64,000 bases of DNA, from assembly GCA_017307275.1 (NCBI GenBank), contig JAFKFK010000025.1, positions 31,206 through 95,205 on the forward strand, written 5' to 3'. A program made the translations under genes and the position numbers. How positions within the stretch are numbered: position 1 is the stretch's first letter; each line of letters opens with the position of its first letter. This document shows, piece by piece, positions 1 through 8,958 of the stretch. The DNA comes from Alphaproteobacteria bacterium (GTDB lineage Bacteria > Pseudomonadota > Alphaproteobacteria > Reyranellales > Reyranellaceae). The notes below the pieces were generated by a model. The model did not search any database. It saw only the letters and a list, made by a program, of their open reading frames with translations, and was not told where the DNA came from.

Positions 1-963
1 CTCTTCACCGTGTTCGAATGCGGCATGGTTCGCCTCAACTGCCATGTCGTCGACGTGCTCGACGATGCCGGCGGCCAATGCACGGCGCTCTATCCTGAAA
101 AGCCGATCTACGACATTCCAGGCTTTCCGCGCATCGAAGCGGCAGAGCTGATCGTTCGCCTGAAGGCACAGGCATCGCCCTTTCGGCCGGTCTACCATCT
201 CGGCCAGCAGGTCCAGGCGCTCGAGCCGCTGACCGGCGGTTTCTGGCGGGTGACGACGTCGAAGGGCATCGTGCTGCAGGCCAAGGCGGTGATCATTGCC
301 GCCGGTGTCGGCGCCTTCGGTCCCAACCGGCCGCCGCTGGAAGGCATCGAAGCTTACGAAGGCAAGAGCGTCTTCTACTACGTGACGCACCGCGAGACCT
401 TCAGCGGCCGCAAGGTGGTGATTGCGGGCGGTGGCGACACGGCGGTCGACTGGGCGCTGTCGCTGGCCGAGGTTGCGAGCCGCGTGACGGTGGTTCATCG
501 CCGCGACCGGTTCCGCGCTGCGCCGGAGAGCGAAGCGCGGCTGAAGGCGCTGGCGAAAGCCGGCAAGATCGACCTCGTGGTGCCCTATCAGCTCCATGGC
601 CTCGAAGGGACCGCGGGACATCTCACGTCGGTGGTCGTGTCGACGCTCGATGGCGTCACCAAGAAGATCGCGGCCGACGTGCTGCTGCCGTTCTTTGGCT
701 TGTCGATGTCGCTGGGGCCGATTGCGGAATGGGGGCTGGCGCTGGAGCGCAACCAGATCGAGATCGATCCTGCGACCTCGGCCACGAGCAAGGCGGGCAT
801 CTTTGCCGTCGGCGACGTCGTCACCTATCCGGGCAAACTCAAGCTGATCCTTACGGGCTTCTCCGAGGCCGCCATCGCGGCGCGCTCGGCCTATGCGCTG
901 ATCCGTCCCGAAACGCCGCTGCATTTCGAGTATTCGACGACCTCGGGCGTGCCGGACGCTTAG
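1..963 (+). CDS. Ferredoxin--NADP reductase, TrxR-like type (5' end outside window)
   Basis: This is a FAD-dependent pyridine-nucleotide oxidoreductase that would pass electrons between NADPH and ferredoxin or flavodoxin in the cytoplasm. The reading frame is open to base 1, so the N-terminal FAD-binding glycine motif lies outside the window. The visible part has the GGQCTALYPEKPIYDIPGFP type segment found in thioredoxin-reductase-like FNRs, an NADPH-binding VIAGGGDTAVDWA motif, the HRRDRFRAAPES segment and a C-terminal FAD motif with GDVVTYPGKLKLILTGF. The internal GTG at base 10 is not the real start. The DNA is colinear with the following genes, but the next gene is on the opposite strand. 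Family assignment is strong; the exact electron partner cannot be read from sequence. Confidence 0.9.
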   Translation, partial: LFTVFECGMVRLNCHVVDVLDDAGGQCTALYPEKPIYDIPGFPRIEAAELIVRLKAQASPFRPVYHLGQQVQALEPLTGGFWRVTTSKGIVLQAKAVIIAAGVGAFGPNRPPLEGIEAYEGKSVFYYVTHRETFSGRKVVIAGGGDTAVDWALSLAEVASRVTVVHRRDRFRAAPESEARLKALAKAGKIDLVVPYQLHGLEGTAGHLTSVVVSTLDGVTKKIAADVLLPFFGLSMSLGPIAEWGLALERNQIEIDPATSATSKAGIFAVGDVVTYPGKLKLILTGFSEAAIAARSAYALIRPETPLHFEYSTTSGVPDA

Positions 964-981
964 ACGTCAGCTTCGTTGACG

Positions 982-2451
982 TCACGTCACCGGGCGCGAC
1001 TGCGGCAGGCGTTCGCGCGTGCCGTAGACGGGCGGCGCGAGTTGTTCGGCGGTGCGGCCCGCCCAGTCGCGCTTGCTCACTGTTTCGAGCCGCTTGCGCT
1101 GGCCTTCGATCAGACCGGCGGTCGCCGCTTCGACATCGACCGTCAGCACCTTGCCGTCGCGCACCACTTGCGTGCCATCGACATAGACGTGACGGATGGC
1201 GCGGTCGCTTGCCGAATAGATCAGGCTGCGCACCGGCTCGTGCGCCGGCTGCATGTAGGGATGGCTCATGTCGACCAGCGAGAAGTCGGCCTTGCAGCCC
1301 GGCGCCAACCGTCCGAGATCGGGCCGGCGCAGGATCCTGGCGCCGCCGACCGTGGCCGCCTCGAAGGCATGTCGAGTCGTGCCCATCTTGTAGTTCATGG
1401 TGAAGACGCGGGCGAGGTAACAGGTCAGCCGGATCTCATCGAGCATGTTGTGCGGGAAGGTATCCGTGCCGATGCCGACGGTGATGCCTGCGTTCATGTA
1501 GCGGCCGATCGAGTTCATGACCATGCCGCGACGCGCGAACACTGTCGGGCAGTGTGCCACCGACGCTCCCGAATCGCGCAGCCGCTCGAAGTCGTTGGCG
1601 TGCGGGTAATGGATCTGCGGATGGTCGTTGAGGAAGATGCCGTGGCCGATGATGAGATCGGGGCCGAGCACGCCGATCGAGTCCAGCCACTCGATGGGCG
1701 TCTTGCCGTGTCGATGGACCATCTCATGGAACTCGACGACGGCCTGACAGGCATGCGTCTGCATCGGCAGGCCGCGCCGCCGCGCTTCCTGTAGCGCTTC
1801 CTTGAAGAAGCCTTCGCGGCAGGTGTCGATCTGCGCCGGGCCGACCATGCCCGAGATGCGGCCGCTCGGATGCCTTGCCGCGTCGTCGAGCGTCTTCATC
1901 GAGGTCTCGAAGGCCTTCTCGCCGGCCTTCTCGTCCCAGGCATATTCGACCGTGTGGCCGTTCTTGGTGAACCAGACACCCTGGCGCATCATCGGACAGA
2001 CGACGGCGCGAATGCCGGTCGAGGCGAGGTCGTCGACCCAGCCGTCGCGCGCCATCGACAGGTCGGTGATGGTCGTGACACCGCTCTTCAGCAGCTCCGA
2101 TACGGCAACCTTTGACGAGGGGCCGGCATCCTCGGGATTGAGGCCGAAGACGGTGAGATATTCGTAGAGCGAACTTTGGCCGAGCTTGTCGCTGCCATAC
2201 TCCTCGGTGAGCCCCTTGTTGGCGGGTTCCGAGAAGGGATGGCTGTGCACGTTCACCAAGCCGGGAATCGCCATCATCCCCTTGCCGTCGATGGTCGTGT
2301 CGATCGGGCCTGTGTAGCCCGGTCCGACGTGCGCGATTTCGTTGCCCCTGAACACGAGGTCGGCATCTTCAAGGTAGACGTGTCGCTGTTCGGCCTCGTC
2401 CCAGGCAACGATATGGTCCAGGCCGGCAATCTTGGTCGTCTTCATGTTCAT
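982..2451 (-). CDS. Amidohydrolase, ATZ/TRZ / cytosine-guanine deaminase-like
   Basis: A metal-dependent amidohydrolase of about 489 residues that would deaminate or dechlorinate a heterocycle or hydrolyse a cyclic amide. Motifs in order are NVHSHP (HxH metal ligands), THACQAV, IIGHGIFL and GIGTDTFP, which supply the usual His and Asp ligands. I start it at the ATG at 2451, where the family N terminus begins; the same frame continues upstream with unrelated composition. It is divergent from the DapA-like gene at 2567 and stands at the left edge of a hydantoin-degradation locus, so a pyrimidine- or ureide-type substrate is plausible. A second, distant amidohydrolase of the same superfamily lies at 13157. 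The substrate is unknown. Confidence 0.85.
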   Translation of the reverse strand: MNMKTTKIAGLDHIVAWDEAEQRHVYLEDADLVFRGNEIAHVGPGYTGPIDTTIDGKGMMAIPGLVNVHSHPFSEPANKGLTEEYGSDKLGQSSLYEYLTVFGLNPEDAGPSSKVAVSELLKSGVTTITDLSMARDGWVDDLASTGIRAVVCPMMRQGVWFTKNGHTVEYAWDEKAGEKAFETSMKTLDDAARHPSGRISGMVGPAQIDTCREGFFKEALQEARRRGLPMQTHACQAVVEFHEMVHRHGKTPIEWLDSIGVLGPDLIIGHGIFLNDHPQIHYPHANDFERLRDSGASVAHCPTVFARRGMVMNSIGRYMNAGITVGIGTDTFPHNMLDEIRLTCYLARVFTMNYKMGTTRHAFEAATVGGARILRRPDLGRLAPGCKADFSLVDMSHPYMQPAHEPVRSLIYSASDRAIRHVYVDGTQVVRDGKVLTVDVEAATAGLIEGQRKRLETVSKRDWAGRTAEQLAPPVYGTRERLPQSRPVT

Positions 2452-2566
2452 TTTTTTCCGAAACTTGGCTCTCTTCGGGTAAGAACACTGGCCGACCCGA
2501 CGATGCTCGACAAGCGCCCCGCGGGTGGCATGATCGCTGCTAGAAGCGCGCCGAGGAGCGTCGACC

Positions 2567-3523
2567 ATGTCGTCAAACAAGCTGAATGAGCAGGCAAAAG
2601 GCGTTTTCATCATCGCGGCGACGCCGTTTACAGACGATGGCGCGCTCGACCTGCAGAGCGTCGATACGCTGACCGATTTTTATTTGGGCTGCGGCGTACA
2701 TGGATTCACCCTGCTCGGGATGATGGGCGAGGCGCACAAGCTCACGGCCGAAGAATCGATCTCCGTCGTCAACCGCGTGATCGGCCGCGCGCAGGGCCGT
2801 CAGGTGATCGTGGGTGTGAGCCATGCCGGGCTTGAGAATGTACGGCGCCTCTCGCACGAGGCGATGATCGCGGGTGCTGCCGGCGTGATGGTCGCACCGC
2901 CGCCGGGCCTCAAGGGCGACGAGGGCATCTACAATTACTATGCGCAGGTCTTCCAGGCGCTGGGGCCCGATATTCCGGTCGTCTATCAGGACTATCCGCA
3001 AACCACCGGCATCTATCTGCCGGCCAACGTGTTCGAGCGTCTGGTCGACGACTTCAAGCAGCTCGTCATGCTGAAGCATGAAGATGCGCCGGGCCTCGCC
3101 AAGCTGACGCGCATTCGCGAAGGCGAGAAGAAGCCGGGCCGCCGCCGCGTTTCGATCCTGGTTGGCAATGGCGGCATCTACTATCCGCAGGAGATGCGGC
3201 GCGGCGCCGACGGCGCCATGACGGGCTTTGCGTGGCCGGAGATGCTAGTCCAGGTCTACGACCTCTTCGCCCAGGGCAAGCCCGAGGAGGCGGAGGATCT
3301 GTTCGACATCTACCTGCCCCTGGTGCGCCACGAGGTGCAGCCGGCGATCGGTCTCGCGCTGCGCAAGGAAGTCCTGTTCCGCCGCGGCGCCATCAAGAGC
3401 CCGAAGCAGCGCGCGCCCGGCTCGTCGCTAACCGCGACCGACAAGGCAGAACTCGATTCGTTGATCGCACGCCTCGAACGGCGATTGGCCAGCGCAGGCC
3501 GTTTGCCCAAGGCGGCGGAGTAA
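2567..3523 (+). CDS. Dihydrodipicolinate synthase (DapA) family lyase
   Basis: A 318-residue TIM-barrel aldolase or lyase of the DapA/NanA family. The Schiff-base lysine is in LVMLKHEDAPG, the conserved tyrosine in VVYQDYPQTTG, and the N terminus has IIAATPFTDDGALD. A GAGGAG Shine-Dalgarno sequence lies shortly before the ATG. It is separated from the following D-hydantoinase gene by only four bases, so they are almost certainly cotranscribed. Lysine biosynthesis is unlikely in this catabolic setting. I infer that it cleaves or condenses a keto acid made from a ureide or amino acid, but the substrate cannot be deduced. Confidence 0.85.
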   Translation: MSSNKLNEQAKGVFIIAATPFTDDGALDLQSVDTLTDFYLGCGVHGFTLLGMMGEAHKLTAEESISVVNRVIGRAQGRQVIVGVSHAGLENVRRLSHEAMIAGAAGVMVAPPPGLKGDEGIYNYYAQVFQALGPDIPVVYQDYPQTTGIYLPANVFERLVDDFKQLVMLKHEDAPGLAKLTRIREGEKKPGRRRVSILVGNGGIYYPQEMRRGADGAMTGFAWPEMLVQVYDLFAQGKPEEAEDLFDIYLPLVRHEVQPAIGLALRKEVLFRRGAIKSPKQRAPGSSLTATDKAELDSLIARLERRLASAGRLPKAAE

Positions 3524-3527
3524 GGAC

Positions 3528-4997
3528 ATGGCCGACTTTGATCTAATCGTCCGCAACGCCAAGATCGTCACCGCCGAACGCCAGACCGAGGGCGATATCG
3601 CCGTCAAAGGCGGTCAGGTCGTCGAGATCGGACCCGACATCAAAGGCAAGGGCACGCGCGAGATCGATGCCGGCGGCAAGTTCGTCCTGCCGGGTGGTGT
3701 CGACAGCCATTGCCATATCGAGCAGAAGTCGGGCTTCGGCATCATGTGCGCCGACGACTTCTACTCCGGCACTGTTTCCGCTGCTTTCGGCGGCACCACG
3801 ACCGTGATCCCCTTTGCGGCCCAGCATCGCGGCATGTCGCTGCGCCAGGTGGTGAAGGACTATCACGAGGCCGCGACGCCCAAGGCGGTGATCGACTACG
3901 CCTTCCATCTGATCGTCACCGATCCGACGGAGCAGGTGCTGGGCCAGGAACTGCCGGCGCTGATCCGGGACGGCTACACCTCGTTCAAGATCTACATGAC
4001 CTACGATGCGATGAAGGTCAGCGACTACCAGATCCTGGACATCCTGGCGTTGGCCCGCCGGGACGGGGCACTGGTCATGGTGCATGCCGAGAACCACGAC
4101 ATGATCCAGTGGCTGGCGCATCACCTGATCGAGCAGGGCCACGGCGCGCCCAAGTTCCATGCCATCGCCCATGCACGGATTGCCGAGGCCGAGGCGACCA
4201 ACCGGGCAATCTCGCTGGCTCGGCTGGTCGACGCGCCGTTGCTGCTCGTGCACATGTCTGAAGTCGAAGCCATCGAGACGCTGCGCCAGGCCCAGAAGAA
4301 GGGCCTGAAGATCTTCGGCGAGACTTGCCCGCAGTACATCGCGCTGACCGCCGACGACATGGACAAGCCGGGCGTCGAAGGCGCCATGTGGTGCTGCAGC
4401 CCGCCGCCGCGCGATTCGGAAGCGCAGGAAGCCGTGTGGGCCGCGCTGAAGGACGGCACCTTCCAAACCTTCTCGTCGGATCACGCGCCCTATCAGTTCA
4501 ATACCGGCGGCAAGATCCCGAAGGGCGACAAGACGACCTTCAAGGAAATGGCCAACGGCGTGCCGGGCCTGGAGATCCGCCTGCCCATGCTGTTCTCGGA
4601 GGGCGTGCAGAAGGGCCGCATCACCCTGCAGCAGTTCGTGGCGTTGACTTCGGCCAACCACGCCAAGCTCTACGGCCTCTATCCCAAGAAGGGCACGATT
4701 GCCGTCGGCTCCGACGCTGACTTCGCGATCTGGGACGCCGACAAGGACGTCACGGTCCGCTGGAAGGACCTGCACGACAATGTCGGCTACTCGCCCTACG
4801 AAGGCCGCCAGCTCAAGGGCTGGCCGATTACCGTGGTGAGCCGCGGCCGGGTCGTGGTCGAGGGCGGCAAGCTCAACGCCGAGCGCGGCTCCGGCCAGTT
4901 CCTGCCCTGTGCGTCGCCGGATTCCGCCAAGCCGCAGGGCCAGACCGCGCCCGAACTGCAGGCCATGTCCCGCTTCGGCCTGAAGCCGCTGTTTTAG
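3528..4997 (+). CDS. hydA: D-hydantoinase / dihydropyrimidinase
   Basis: A cyclic amidase that opens 5-substituted hydantoins or dihydropyrimidines to N-carbamoyl amino acids. The 489-residue protein carries the whole binuclear metal site: His61 and His63 in DSHCHIEQ, the carboxylated lysine at Lys154 in TSFKIYMTYD, His186 in MVHAENH, His242 in LVHMSE and Asp318 in SSDHAPY. Length and motif order match bacterial dihydropyrimidinases. It lies four bases after the DapA-like gene and 13 bases before the carbamoylase. The pairing with a D-carbamoylase and a racemase argues for D-amino-acid formation from hydantoins rather than only pyrimidine catabolism. Confidence 0.93.
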   Translation: MADFDLIVRNAKIVTAERQTEGDIAVKGGQVVEIGPDIKGKGTREIDAGGKFVLPGGVDSHCHIEQKSGFGIMCADDFYSGTVSAAFGGTTTVIPFAAQHRGMSLRQVVKDYHEAATPKAVIDYAFHLIVTDPTEQVLGQELPALIRDGYTSFKIYMTYDAMKVSDYQILDILALARRDGALVMVHAENHDMIQWLAHHLIEQGHGAPKFHAIAHARIAEAEATNRAISLARLVDAPLLLVHMSEVEAIETLRQAQKKGLKIFGETCPQYIALTADDMDKPGVEGAMWCCSPPPRDSEAQEAVWAALKDGTFQTFSSDHAPYQFNTGGKIPKGDKTTFKEMANGVPGLEIRLPMLFSEGVQKGRITLQQFVALTSANHAKLYGLYPKKGTIAVGSDADFAIWDADKDVTVRWKDLHDNVGYSPYEGRQLKGWPITVVSRGRVVVEGGKLNAERGSGQFLPCASPDSAKPQGQTAPELQAMSRFGLKPLF

Positions 4998-5010
4998 AGG
5001 AGAGAAGAAC

Positions 5011-5961
5011 GTGTCCCGTCGTCTGAAGGTCTCTTCCGCCCAGCTCGGGCCGATCCATCGCGCCGACAGCCGTGCAAGCGTGGTAAAGCGCATGATGGAG
5101 ATGCTGAAGGAGGCCGATTCGCGCGGCTCGAAGTTCGTGGTGTTCCCCGAGCTGGCGCTCACGACCTTCTTCCCACGCTACTGGATGGAAGACCCCAACG
5201 AGGTCGAGAAGTACTTCGAAAGCCAGATGCCGAGCCCCGAGACGCTGCCGCTGTTCGAGCTGGCGCGCTCCAAGGGCATCGGCTTCTACCTGGGCTATGC
5301 CGAGCGGACCGAGGAGGGCGGCAAGCCGCACCACTTCAACACCTCGATCCTGGTCGGGCCCGACGGTCGGCTGGTCGGCAAGTACCGCAAGGTCCATCTG
5401 CCGGGTCACGACGATCACCGCCCGAACGTGCCGTACCAGCACCTCGAAAAGAAGTATTTCGAGGTCGGCGACTTCGGCTTCAACGTCTGGAAGATGTTCA
5501 AGGACGACGTCATCGTCGGCCAGTGCATTTGCAACGACCGGCGCTGGCCCGAGACTTTCCGCGTCATGGGGCTGAAGGGCGCCGAGATGGTCGTGCTGGG
5601 CTACAACACGCCGAGCGACAACGTCTATGCGCCGCACGAGCCGCCGTATCTCCGCGTGTTCCACCACATGCTGTCGCTGCAGGCCGCGGCCTACCAGAAC
5701 GGCATCTGGGTCGTGGCCACCGCCAAGGCCGGCAAGGAAGACGGCTTCTGGCTGCACGGTGGTTCGGTGATCGTGGCGCCGACCGGCGAGGTCGTGGCCA
5801 AGGGCACGACCGAGGAGGACGAGGTCATCTCCTACGACTGCGACCTCGCGCTCGGCGAGTACATCCGCAACACCACCTTCAACTTCGCCAAGCATCGCCG
5901 GCCGGAGCACTACAAGCTCATTGCCGAACGGGCCGGCGTCAAAGTGGAGCCGAGTAACTGA
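5011..5961 (+). CDS. N-carbamoyl-D-amino-acid hydrolase
   Basis: A nitrilase-superfamily amidohydrolase that removes the carbamoyl group from N-carbamoyl-D-amino acids, releasing the D-amino acid, CO2 and ammonia. The Glu-Lys-Cys triad is at Glu47 (VFPELALTTFFPRYW), Lys127 (GKYRKVHLPG) and Cys172 (GQCICNDRRWPE), which coincides with the numbering of the Agrobacterium D-carbamoylase family. Its 316 residues are near the usual 304. The start is GTG at 5011, preceded by GAGGAGAGAAGAAC. It is followed after one base by the flavin reductase-like gene. Beta-ureidopropionase is a less likely alternative given the FPRYWMEDP and CICNDRRWPE signatures. Confidence 0.93.
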   Translation: MSRRLKVSSAQLGPIHRADSRASVVKRMMEMLKEADSRGSKFVVFPELALTTFFPRYWMEDPNEVEKYFESQMPSPETLPLFELARSKGIGFYLGYAERTEEGGKPHHFNTSILVGPDGRLVGKYRKVHLPGHDDHRPNVPYQHLEKKYFEVGDFGFNVWKMFKDDVIVGQCICNDRRWPETFRVMGLKGAEMVVLGYNTPSDNVYAPHEPPYLRVFHHMLSLQAAAYQNGIWVVATAKAGKEDGFWLHGGSVIVAPTGEVVAKGTTEEDEVISYDCDLALGEYIRNTTFNFAKHRRPEHYKLIAERAGVKVEPSN

Positions 5962-5962
5962 C

Positions 5963-6589
5963 ATGCAATACGCCGTCGACGACGTGAACCATCACGACCG
6001 CTACAAGATCCTGACTGCCTTCGTGCTGCCGCGTCCCATCGCCTGGGTGACGACGCTGGGGCCGACCGGTGTCGTCAATGCCGCGCCGTTCAGCTTCTTC
6101 AACGTGTTTGCCGAAGACCCGCCGCTTTGCATGTTCGCCATCAACAAGCGGCCGGACGGGCGGATCAAGGACACCTGGACGAACATCGAGCGCACCGGCC
6201 AGTTCGTGGTCAATTTGACCGACGAGCCGCTGGCGCGGGTGATGCACGATTCGAGCGGCGACTTCCCGCCGAACGTCGGCGAGCCCGACTATCTCGGCCT
6301 GAAGCTCGCGCCGTCGGTCGACGTCAAGGTGCCGCGACTGGCCGATGCGCCGTGGTCGATGGAGTGCAAGACCTGGCAGGTCATCAACGTCAAGGACGAC
6401 CGCCAGCTTGTCATCGGCGAGGGGCTGCGCTTCCACATCCGCGACGAGCTGTGGGACCCCAAGGCGATGCGCGTCCACATGGACAAGTATCATCCGGTCG
6501 GGCGCATGTTCGCCGACCGCTACTGCCGCACCGACGATCGGATGGAATTTCCGGCGGCGCCCGTCGTAAAGGCCGAGGCTGCCGAGTAG
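5963..6589 (+). CDS. Flavin reductase-like FMN-binding split-barrel protein
   Basis: A 208-residue split-barrel protein of the flavin reductase/DIM6-NTAB family. It contains LPRPIAWVTTLGPTGVVNAAPFS in pieces typical of the FMN site, then FSFFNVFAEDPPL and VVNLTDEPLARVM. The start ATG at 5963 lies one base beyond the stop codon of the carbamoylase, indicating coupling; the same frame is open upstream inside the carbamoylase gene but does not resemble the family there. It could supply reduced flavin to an unlinked monooxygenase or act on its own. Why it sits in a hydantoin operon is not clear from the sequence. Confidence 0.85.
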   Translation: MQYAVDDVNHHDRYKILTAFVLPRPIAWVTTLGPTGVVNAAPFSFFNVFAEDPPLCMFAINKRPDGRIKDTWTNIERTGQFVVNLTDEPLARVMHDSSGDFPPNVGEPDYLGLKLAPSVDVKVPRLADAPWSMECKTWQVINVKDDRQLVIGEGLRFHIRDELWDPKAMRVHMDKYHPVGRMFADRYCRTDDRMEFPAAPVVKAEAAE

Positions 6590-6592
6590 GGA

Positions 6593-7267
6593 TCAGCCCC
6601 AGGCCAGCCTGGTCCGCCCAATCGCCATCGAGACGGCGGCCTGGCTGGGCTCGACCACGGGGAGACCGACGTGGCGCTGGAGCCGGTCGCGATAGCGCGC
6701 CATGCCGGCGCAACCCATGACCAGCACGTCGGCGCCGTCCTCGTCACGCAGCTCGGCGGCGACTTCGGCCATGCGGCTGAAAGTGCGCGCTTCGTCGCTG
6801 AGTTCGACGACGCCCAGCCCAATCGCCCGATCGCCGGCCATGCGGTCGTTCAGCCCCATCTGGCCGACATAGCGCAGGTGGCGCGGAATCGACTTCCGCA
6901 GGATGGAGATGACGCCGAAACGTTGGCCGAGCGTCAGCGCCGTCAGGATGCCGCACTCGGCGATGCCGAGGACCGGCTTCTGAGTCAGTTCGCGTGCCGC
7001 ATGCAGGCCGGGGTCGGAGTAGCAGGCGATGACGAAGGCTGAGCAATCGTTGCCGCGCTTCTTCACCATCGCGCCGATCAGGCCGACGACCTGTTCGACA
7101 TGCGCCTGGCTTTCGATGCCGGGCGGACCATCCTTCAAAGTGATGCACTCGATGACCGGACCGCCATTGATGCGCAGCGGATCCATCGCGGCATCGATGC
7201 CTTTGGTCACGGCTTCGGTGGAGTTCGGGTTGATGACCAGGATGCGGTCGGATCTGGGCTCGGGCAT
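6593..7267 (-). CDS. Hydantoin racemase (Asp/Glu racemase family)
   Basis: A cofactor-independent racemase that interconverts D- and L-5-monosubstituted hydantoins so that a stereospecific hydantoinase can use both. The two catalytic cysteines are visible at Cys82 (VIACYSDPG) and Cys186 (VMGCAGMARY), and the N terminus RILVINPNSTEAVTKGID is typical of the family. The ATG at 7267 gives 224 residues. Unlike the other catabolic genes here it is on the minus strand, convergent with the flavin reductase gene with only three bases between stops and divergent from the transporter genes. The hydantoinase, carbamoylase and racemase trio supports full D-amino-acid production from racemic hydantoins. 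Confidence 0.88.
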   Translation of the reverse strand: MPEPRSDRILVINPNSTEAVTKGIDAAMDPLRINGGPVIECITLKDGPPGIESQAHVEQVVGLIGAMVKKRGNDCSAFVIACYSDPGLHAARELTQKPVLGIAECGILTALTLGQRFGVISILRKSIPRHLRYVGQMGLNDRMAGDRAIGLGVVELSDEARTFSRMAEVAAELRDEDGADVLVMGCAGMARYRDRLQRHVGLPVVEPSQAAVSMAIGRTRLAWG

Positions 7268-7353
7268 GGCGCCGAAGATGGCCTCTAAATTGCTATTCAA
7301 CAATGGCTGATCTAACGTCGCCGCCTGGGGAAAATAGGAAGGGAGGCTTTCGA

Positions 7354-8205
7354 ATGATAAACCGCCGTCTGGTCGCGTTCGCTGTTGCGGCGCTGATCGC
7401 AGCAGGCCCTGCGCTGGCCCAAGAGAAGAAGCCGCCACTGCGTACGGGTGTCGACGGAACCTTTGCGCCACACGCCATGCCCAAGCTGGGCGGCGGCGTC
7501 GAAGGGTTCCAGATCGACCTTTTCAACGAGGTCGCCAAGCGCATGAAGCGCGAGATCGTCATCGATGCCGTGAGCTTCTCGACCCTGATCCCGGGCATGC
7601 AGGCCGGCCGCTACGATTTCATCGCCGCGCCGACGACCGTGACCAAGGGTCGGGCCGAGAACATGCTGTTCACGGCGGGCTACATCTGGACGTCCTTCCA
7701 ATTCGGCATCAAGAAGGGCAGCGCGCCGATCAAGGGATGGGAAGACCTCAAGGGCAAGGCCGTCGCCGTCAACAAGGGCACGCCCTACGAGAAGCTCGCC
7801 AAGGAGATGGGCGAGAAGCACGGCTTCACCGTGCAGGTCTACGACACGCAGCCGGACGCAACGCAGGCCGTGCTCTCAGGCCGTGCCTACGCCACCTTGG
7901 GCGGCAACACGACGATCGTCTACGCCGCGTCGAAGAACCCGCAGTTCATCGCGGACCTTGAGCTCAAGGAGACGCGCGCGCACTGGGCGGCCCCCGTGCC
8001 GAAGAGCAATCCGCAGCTTCGCGCCGAACTCCAGGATGCACTCGATTGCATGAAGAAGGACGGCACGATCGCCAAGATGGCGGAGAAGTGGTTCGGCAAG
8101 AAGCCCGAGGCCGACGACCTCGCCGTGGTGATCACGCCGGGCTACGGCGTGCCGGGCATGCCGGGCTACGATCCCACTCCCCATGAACTGAAGTGCGGCG
8201 GCTGA
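7354..8205 (+). CDS. Polar amino-acid ABC transporter, periplasmic binding protein
   Basis: A 283-residue SBP_bac_3-type solute-binding protein. An N-terminal signal peptide runs from MINRRLVAFAV to about the ALAQ site near residue 23. The mature part has GVDGTFAPHAMP, QIDLFNEVAKRM, PGMQAGRYDFIAAP and KGKAVAVNKGTPYEKLA. The ATG at 7354 is preceded by a good GGGAGG. It is the first gene of a four-gene import system (7354-10314) located next to the hydantoinase cluster, so its ligand may be a hydantoin, carbamoyl amino acid or amino acid. Family is certain; ligand is inferred from context only. Confidence 0.9.
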   Translation: MINRRLVAFAVAALIAAGPALAQEKKPPLRTGVDGTFAPHAMPKLGGGVEGFQIDLFNEVAKRMKREIVIDAVSFSTLIPGMQAGRYDFIAAPTTVTKGRAENMLFTAGYIWTSFQFGIKKGSAPIKGWEDLKGKAVAVNKGTPYEKLAKEMGEKHGFTVQVYDTQPDATQAVLSGRAYATLGGNTTIVYAASKNPQFIADLELKETRAHWAAPVPKSNPQLRAELQDALDCMKKDGTIAKMAEKWFGKKPEADDLAVVITPGYGVPGMPGYDPTPHELKCGG

Positions 8206-8214
8206 TCCGAACCG

Positions 8215-8958
8215 ATGGTTCAAAAGCACATTGTAGAAGCCCGCGGCATCCACAAGCATTTCGGCCCCCTTCATGTCCTGAAGGGGGTCGATCTTCAGGT
8301 GGATGAACGCGAGCTGGTGTTCGTCATCGGGCCGTCGGGCTCGGGCAAGTCGACCCTGCTGCGTTGCCTCAACCGGCTGGAGGAGCCTTCCTCCGGTTCG
8401 GTCGTGGTCGACGGCATCGACATGCTCGACCCGAGGACCGACATCAACCATGCGCGTCAACGCATCGGCATGGTGTTCCAGTCGTTCAATCTCTATCCGC
8501 ACATGACCGCGCTGGGCAACGTCACGCTGGCGTTGCGCAAGGTGGCGGGCAAGAGCCGCGCCGAAGCCGATGCGCTCGCCCGCAAGGCGCTGGAGCGGGT
8601 CGGGCTCGCGGACCGTGCAGATCATACGCCGGGTCAGCTCTCCGGCGGCCAGCAGCAGCGGGTCGCCATCGCGCGCTCCATCGCGCTCGAACCGCGGGTC
8701 ATGCTGTTCGACGAACCGACCAGCGCGCTCGATCCCGAGCTGGTAGGGTCGGTGCTGGAGGTCATGCGGTCGTTGCGTGAAACCGGCATGACCATGATCG
8801 TCGTCAGCCACGAGATGGGCTTCGCGCGCAACGCCGCGGACCGCGTCGTCTTCATGGACGATGGCCTGATCGTAGAGCAGGGGCCGCCAGCTGCCATCTT
8901 CGAGAACCCGACCCACGAGCGCACGCGGGCGTTCATCGGGCAAATCCAGAGACACTGA
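8215..8958 (+). CDS. Amino-acid ABC transporter ATP-binding protein (GlnQ-like)
   Basis: A 247-residue ATPase that powers the adjacent importer at the inner face of the membrane. Walker A is GPSGSGKST, the Q-loop is [13 protein letters not shown], the signature is [13 protein letters not shown], Walker B is [14 protein letters not shown] and the H-loop is [11 protein letters not shown]. These are diagnostic of the polar amino-acid (HisP/GlnQ) subfamily. The stop codon overlaps the start of the first permease by one base (TGATG), so the genes are translationally coupled. Confidence 0.94.
   Translation: MVQKHIVEARGIHKHFGPLHVLKGVDLQVDERELVFVIGPSGSGKSTLLRCLNRLEEPSSGSVVVDGIDMLDPRTDINHARQRIGMVFQSFNLYPHMTALGNVTLALRKVAGKSRAEADALARKALERVGLADRADHTPGQLSGGQQQRVAIARSIALEPRVMLFDEPTSALDPELVGSVLEVMRSLRETGMTMIVVSHEMGFARNAADRVVFMDDGLIVEQGPPAAIFENPTHERTRAFIGQIQRH

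Noticed and set aside
7290..7318. Possible promoter ttgcta-17-taacgt before the 7354 gene
   Set aside because: The -10 element matches only about half of the consensus, so I do not list it as a feature.
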